From contig OY744517.1 of the NCBI GenBank assembly GCA_963556195.1, positions 83,248,214 to 83,312,213 on the forward strand: a stretch of DNA of 64,000 nucleotides, written 5' to 3'. This DNA comes from Sepiola atlantica. Taxonomy: Eukaryota; Mollusca; Cephalopoda; Sepiida; Sepiolidae. The notes beneath the pieces were generated by a model, which worked only from the letters and a program-made list of their open reading frames with translations, searched no databases and had not been told where the DNA came from. Positions 59,196 to 64,000 of the stretch are shown here, in pieces; the first letter of the stretch is position 1; every line of letters begins with the position of its first letter. Both the position numbers and the translations under genes were made by a program.

Positions 59196-59589
59196 TGGCT
59201 GTTGGGACCATCGTTAGCCATTTAGTTGTGAATATGAACCGTTAAAGAGAACTATTCTGAAAGAAATCTTAATTTTTAAGCAAGAATATTGCAGTTTTTA
59301 GGATGGACTCAATAAACAGAGAGAAGGCACTTCCTAGAATTGCTTTGCTTGCAGATCTGGAAGAACCAATGGAATCAAGCATATATGTTATATAGCTACA
59401 GAATTCCTATTTAAAGGGGTCCTGTATATTAAAGTTTTCTTTTGTTGCAACTAATGTTAGGCCTTGAAACAGAGGGAAGGCAAGGAAAAAAATGCAAATT
59501 GAGATTTGTGATAATTGTTAAATATCTTTATAGTCCAGTCAAATAAGCCTCAATTTTTGCAAAAGGTCAAACTAATTGCAACACAAGGT
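59196..59589. other. Unassigned sequence (possible body of a 5S-headed SINE)
   Basis: No gene is seen. Sequence just after the 5S-like segment could be a SINE body, but it is not shared with the 5S-like sequence at 49.9 kb. Confidence 0.3.
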
Positions 59590-59905
59590 TTTTTTTGCAC
59601 AGCTAGAAATAATAATAATTTTTCTTGTTGATCGTTGCATTATGCTAAAAAGAGTGAAATGTAATTCGATCTAATTTCTTCCAGAAAATACTTTTTCTGG
59701 GTCAGAATTATTTTCAAATGTCCGCCATCTTGAAAAAAGGGACGTAATTCATTATTGATCCCTACAAAGTGATTTCCTTTTGATTGAAACAAAAAAAAAA
59801 TATATTTTAGAAACGAAAATGGCATAGTTTAAATGGAAGCAAAGCAAAAAATAATTGCAAGTAAATACACTACCGAGCAACGCCGGGTCGGTACAGCTAG
59901 AAATA
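59590..59905 (+). mobile_element. Element A copy
   Basis: TTCGATCTAATTTCTTCCAG matches 13950-13970, and the end CGAGCAACGCCGGGTCGGTA then CAGCTAG matches the ends at 5.0 and 14.16 kb. It is followed by GACTAGCG, the start of segment B. It is 5'-truncated relative to the 13.7-kb copy. Confidence 0.6.
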
Positions 59906-60464
59906 ATAATAAAGACTAGCGAGACCTATGGAAATTCCACAGTTGAAATCATTCTATAATGTAGTTTCAGAGTATATCCGATTATGCGGGTCTATCTCTA
60001 AAACCCTTATAGGGGTTTGTCACATATTTTTATTCTATAGACGTCCGGCGCCATCACAGGCCCCCACGACATGATTGTACCATCTTTGGACAAAATTGTA
60101 TTTTAGTTAGAGTTTCACGTTTGACACAAAGCGTCATCAGATGAAATTAAAAAAAATATTTTTGTATCATTTCATCTTCGACAATCAGTTGATCCCATCT
60201 TTAAAAAAGGGGTGGAGGATAATACCGTACGTAAGAACATGAAATTGATGTAGCATGTTATAATATAGATTAATATTAGATTCAGTAAAACTACAGAAAA
60301 AAATGTAAGGGATGTAAATTTACAAGCATTTATGCATGAGAAATCAGACTTTTATAGTTACAGATAATCTATAACTTTTCTCCACCTACCCTGAGAAGTA
60401 ACCAAAAGTGATAATGCAAAACCTGCAGTGAAAACGCTGAAAATAAAATATGCATTTTAATTTT
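59906..60464. other. Unassigned AT-rich sequence
   Basis: No supportable feature. GTTTCACGTTTGACACAAAG..CATCAG at 60108 resembles foldback or Penelope-type repeat ends but is too short to call. Confidence 0.35.
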
Positions 60465-60668
60465 TGTTTATACATATATGGAGTGGTTATGACCCAACGG
60501 GTCACCCCACAAGTCTACTTTTTAAATTCTTCTTTTTTAATTTTTTTTATACATATATGGAGTGGTTATGACCCAACGGGTCACTCCACACCTCTACGTT
60601 TTAAATTCTTTAAAAAAAATTTTTATACATATATAGAGTGCTTATGACCCAACGGGTCACTCTACACG
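60465..60668 (+). repeat. 76-79-bp tandem array x3 with GACCCAACGGGTCAC hairpin
   Basis: TTATGACCCAACGGGTCAC recurs at about 60488, 60567 and 60643. TGACCC-AAC-GGGTCA is a perfect hairpin in every unit, with outer TGGAG/CTCCA pairing in one. The same motif appears singly at 2.94 kb, which suggests a retroelement end multiplied in tandem. Confidence 0.88.
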
Positions 60669-60922
60669 TCTACTTTTTTAAAGACAAGTATATATGAACT
60701 AACACAAATTAAATAGAGTTAAAACATAATCCATACAAATAAATGAAATAAGTTTTATTTACCAAACATCAGAAGGTACAGAAGATTTAATCGTTTGTGC
60801 AACGTTTAAGTGAGTCCAAAAATATTTCACTTGAAATATTTTCGGCACGTATTAGGCTCCTGCTGATATATAAGCATCAACAGTTATGTGCATGTATTTT
60901 CTTCCACGAGTTATTATAGGTA
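60669..60922. other. Unassigned sequence
   Basis: No supportable feature. Confidence 0.35.
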
Positions 60923-61465
60923 GTGTTTATTTGTATGTGGTGGATGTGTACATTGTTTAAACTGCTATCCCGAGCCATCCCAATTATTACCAGGGGTAAG
61001 GTTTATGATAGCTGCATGAGAAGCAAGAAGTTGTATGGCAGTGAGTGTTGGGCCCACACCCAATCCTCACTTACCCGACTCCAGAGAAATGACAGGGCAA
61101 TGATTAGGTGGATATACAATGTAAAGTCGGACCAGATCCAGAACATTAGGTCAGACACTTTACTTGAGAAATTAGCCATCCCAAAACTTGATGTCCTAAT
61201 AAGGGAAAACCGTTTTTGCTGGTTCGGGCATGTTGAAAGAAGCAAGAGGTATGTCAGAAGTTGCAGAAACCTAAGACTAGACAGAAAAAAAAGACGGGCA
61301 CCCTAAGAAGACAGGAAAATAAACTATCAGACAAGACCGTAAACAGTGGCAAATGGACACAGTCAATCCACACACTTGTGATCACTGGAGAGTCAGACAG
61401 TGTCGAACCTCTTGTTGAAGGGAACATAGACTATACACCTTATGAGTGAGTGAGCGCGTGAGCTA
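60923..61465 (+). mobile_element. RTE-type LINE C-terminal fragment (third family)
   Basis: The plus frame of about 127 codons reads KVYDSCMRSKKLYGSECWAH, LTRLQRNDRAMIRWIYNVK, DTLLEKLAIPKLDVLIREN and RFCWFGHVERS, the RTE-like C-terminal pattern. After a frameshift, WQMDTVNPHTCDHWRVRQC follows. The 3' end is a GAGT-rich tail (TGAGTGAGTGAGCGCGTGAG). It is 5'-truncated and disrupted, but long stretches remain open. Confidence 0.82.
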
Positions 61466-62354
61466 TGCATCCTATTTTTATTGAAGTAAAAATATTTGGA
61501 TACAGGAATGGACTGCTAATAATTTGTGTCCTTTCTTTATATAGTGTGGGGATCGGCTCCTAGAGGGTTAGCACCAAATCTTTAACGGTTTCTTTTTTCG
61601 CGTTTGTATATATTTATATTTGAACTCTTCTCATTTTTCTTCTATTTATTTTAGTTTATTTTTGAGCCGATTTTGAACCAAAAATATGCACCTCTTTTTA
61701 AATTAATATTTACAGTTTCCACACACAGATGCCCATAAATGCAAAACCAAAAAAAACAAAAAAACTCAGTATGAAGAAGCCAACATAAGAAACGATAAAA
61801 AAAACAGGATGAAAAGGAACAAGTGAAAAAGACTAGAATACGATATTAAGAATCTATGTATATTTCATCGGCTAATAGTAATTTAGCAGTGACAATTATA
61901 TGTGTACTCTCAATATGCTAATTTTTTCTACTCATTCCTGTTTTAGTATTGCTGTAAGGAGAGAAATGGTGCAGCAGTGGATGAGATGGGGAGTACAACA
62001 CATTGAATCGACAGGCAAAATGTTGAGCAATACTATGAGGAAGTCAATACAGAAGAATGGAAAGGATTGGTTGCCAGGTTATCTGTAGCGTTCCCATGCT
62101 CAACAAGCTCACGTGAAGGTGAAGTGTTCGAGAGAGTCAAAGAAACATAAGGTTATAGTTTACTCGCAGGCGTTATTCGGAAATGATGACTCTTGAACAC
62201 AAAACATTTGTTTTTAAATTTATATAATTTTCAAGTTATAAATAAAATAAAACATCGGTTTTGCTGTTTATGGACGTCCTGCAACAAACGCAGACCTCAT
62301 GATATTGTAACACATACTAATACAAAACTAATACCACCACTGAATTTCTTGTAA
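61466..62354. other. Unassigned sequence with one exon-like frame
   Basis: At 61951-62088 CTCATTCCTGTTTTAG could act as a splice acceptor, followed by a frame with RREMVQQWMRWGVQHIESTG and ending KDWLPGYL stop. No family is recognised. It could be a terminal exon or a retroelement scrap. The rest holds nothing supportable. Confidence 0.3.
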
Positions 62355-62945
62355 CCTTATACTTAAGTTATTTATCTACCTCCCACAGCGGTAAGATGTG
62401 ACACAAGGTCGGGAAAGTGGGATTTAAAAAATCAGCGCCAAAGAAGTTGAGCACTCTGACCATTAAAAATTGCCTGGGCAGCTCTGTCGGCATTCCCCGG
62501 TAGGGGCGCCTCAGACAGTAAGCAATAAACTTACTCCTCCCCAAAGATGGGAGGCAAAGCCTGGGAGGCTGGACCTCCTAGAACTGCACAGGACAAACCC
62601 ATAGACCGGCATAAATCAAGCCCCGAAGGCCAAGACAATACCAGTCTATGGGGTGCAGCACCCATCGGAAAAGATACTATACTTTGATCCTGGCCAAAAG
62701 TCCAGGAAAGCCTTATGTTTTTTATCTTCCTCCCACAGCGGTAAGATGTGACACAAGGTCGGGAAAGTGGGATTTGAAAAGCCAGCACCCGAGAAGTTGA
62801 GCTCTCTGGCCTACAAAAAATGCCTGGGCAGCCCCGTCGGCATTTTCCCGGTAGGGGCGCCTCAGGCGATTAGCAATAAACTAACCCCTTCTCAAAGATA
62901 CTACACTTTGATCTCGGCCAAAAGGGCAAGCCTTATACTTAAGTT
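62355..62945 (-). mobile_element. U2-snRNA-headed SINE dimer with 15-bp TSD (copies 2 and 3)
   Basis: Two minus-strand copies lie head to tail: 62370-62705 (full) and 62719-62926 (internally deleted between CTAACCCCTTCTCAAA and the U2 head). Both start with the U2 5' segment (GGCC..GATCAAAGT.TAGTATC on the minus strand) and share the body of copy 1 at 7.2 kb, ending CCGCTGTGGGAGG. The pair is bracketed by identical CCTTATACTTAAGTT (62355-62369 and 62931-62945), a LINE-type target duplication. A partial GCCTTAT also separates the copies. This supports retrotransposition of the family, perhaps as a dimer. Confidence 0.85.
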
Positions 62946-63064
62946 GTGTTTGATTTTGATATAGGTCTGTTTTTCAATTGCATCAGATACACCAAAAATA
63001 TGGAATACCCTCATCTTTAGTCTGATTTTTATGAATAAATGCTTGCATTATTTGGATTAGACTG

Positions 63065-63607
63065 ACTACTATTCTCATCTTAGTTGTTATTTTCACAACG
63101 TTTTGGCCGGTGTAACCTTCGGCCTTCTTCAGGTGCATAGTTTTGAACCTGCGGAATCTTTATGTCGAACTTGGGAACCTATATAAAATTTCGAAATAAA
63201 TCCTTTATTTAATCCAATTAGTTATTCTCGTTCCATCAGCCACAACAGGCAGAAGTGTAAACTAATTATTATGATATTATTAGTTATTATAACCTGTAGT
63301 GAGGATTGAACCTTCAGCCTCCAGAAAACTGTCATCAGAACTGATTGTTAATCAACGCCTTTATCCGTTTCACCATGGGTCCACTAAAAGTTGAAGGTTC
63401 AATCCTCACTACAGGCGATAATAACTAAGAATAACATAATTAACACTCCTACCCGGTCATGGTTGACAGAACGAGAACAATCTAACTAGATGGATCAAAT
63501 ACAGTTCAGTTCGAAATCCCATATAGGTTTCGAAAAGAGCACCTAAAGAAGGTCGGTTACAACGGCCGAAACGTTGTGAAAATAACGAACAAAATGAGAA
63601 TAGTAGT
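63065..63607. mobile_element. Foldback unit with hammerhead-like cores and tRNA-like centre
   Basis: Left 63065-63317 is imperfectly inverted at 63393-63607. The outer ends ACTACTATTCTCAT and ATGAGAATAGTAGT match exactly. Near each end, pointing outward, is a CTGAAGA / stem / GAAAC-like module: the left copy keeps CTGAAGA and a perfect GGCCG..CGGCC stem, and the right copy keeps GAAAC. The inner arms carry AAGGTTCAATCCTCAC, a tRNA B-box, and the centre carries an A-box-like TGGTGAAACGGATAA on the minus strand. No protein is encoded. Confidence 0.75.
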
Positions 63608-63717
63608 AATCAAAAAATACAAATTATCAATCCCTATCTTAGATTCTGAAACATAAATAAATGCTTGTCTGAATATATAATCGCTCACCATCCATCCATC
63701 GGTGCCTGCTTTAACTA

Positions 63718-63749
<32 letters not shown>
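63718..63749. repeat. (TA)n microsatellite
   Basis: About 30 bp of alternating TA. No further feature is seen from here to the window end. Confidence 0.9.
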
Positions 63750-63751
<2 letters not shown>

Positions 63752-64000
63752 GGTCATAACATAAAAGGCTGTATGCATTTGTATTGTAGAATGATCGAAA
63801 ATCATTGTAAAGTTCACCACAACATGACCGTCTTTCTATAAATTGCATTTCCTTTATATTCTTGGGAATATGTTTGAGTCATCGGCCACAATGAACTCCA
63901 CTTTGCTGGTTCGTAGTTCTGATCATCTCATTTTGGAAAAGGGGGTTTCCTTCCAAAAACAAACACGCTGATTAACTGTGGACGGTCAAGGGAAATCAAT

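Overview
This window is AT-rich, repeat-dominated animal DNA with no confidently recognisable host gene. The repeat types suggest a mollusc, most likely a cephalopod, though the sequence does not prove it. They include many short 5'-truncated non-LTR retrotransposons with LWNSLP-type or RWFGHVER-type C-termini, hAT and mariner miniature elements, SINE-like units bordered by (TA)n, and 5S-like sequence with the mollusc-type GTTAAGC and GGGTGAC variants. Most long open frames lie in tandem arrays, in microsatellites, or antisense to retrotransposon remains.

1-9.8 kb: a long-armed foldback element, a 110/127-bp tandem array between direct repeats, a 182-bp x4 array inside a larger element, a C-rich/G-poor tract, a decayed mariner transposon, a U2-snRNA-headed SINE, a 50-bp array, a retrotransposon fragment split by a foldback, and a 458-bp miniature transposon with perfect 96-bp TIRs and an 8-bp target duplication. 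9.8-25 kb: LINE 3' ends, many (TA)n tracts, a nested insertion complex at 13.4-15.6 kb, a repeat unit with internal minisatellites (16.6-17.8 kb), tandem tRNA-like pieces, and a hAT MITE with an 8-bp target duplication. 25-39 kb: a 14-copy 113-bp array, several LINE families (one ending in GAT-type microsatellites), a second hAT MITE of the same family, a 133-bp array, and two perfect hairpins that look like template-switch products.

39.7-48.0 kb is one satellite array of about 150 copies of a 55-bp monomer. It has a 53-bp variant, a dimeric 110-bp domain, and a block of ten apparently identical copies. 48-64 kb: inverted units with hammerhead-ribozyme-like cores flanking tRNA-like sequence (48.7-49.5 and 63.1-63.6 kb), 5S-like sequences, the best-preserved LINE (endonuclease and reverse transcriptase with YADD, frameshifted), a foldback, a probable solo LTR, a GAT-tailed LINE, a small ORF for a possible secreted Cys-rich peptide, and a U2-headed SINE dimer with a 15-bp target duplication.

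The most noteworthy observations are the U2-headed SINE family, the co-occurrence of U2-, 5S- and tRNA-derived sequence in one window, the hammerhead-like cores in inverted units, the layered satellite array, and the small Cys-rich precursor candidate at 57.9 kb. No operon-like or cooperating gene system is visible. The organisation is explained by transposition, tandem amplification and decay.
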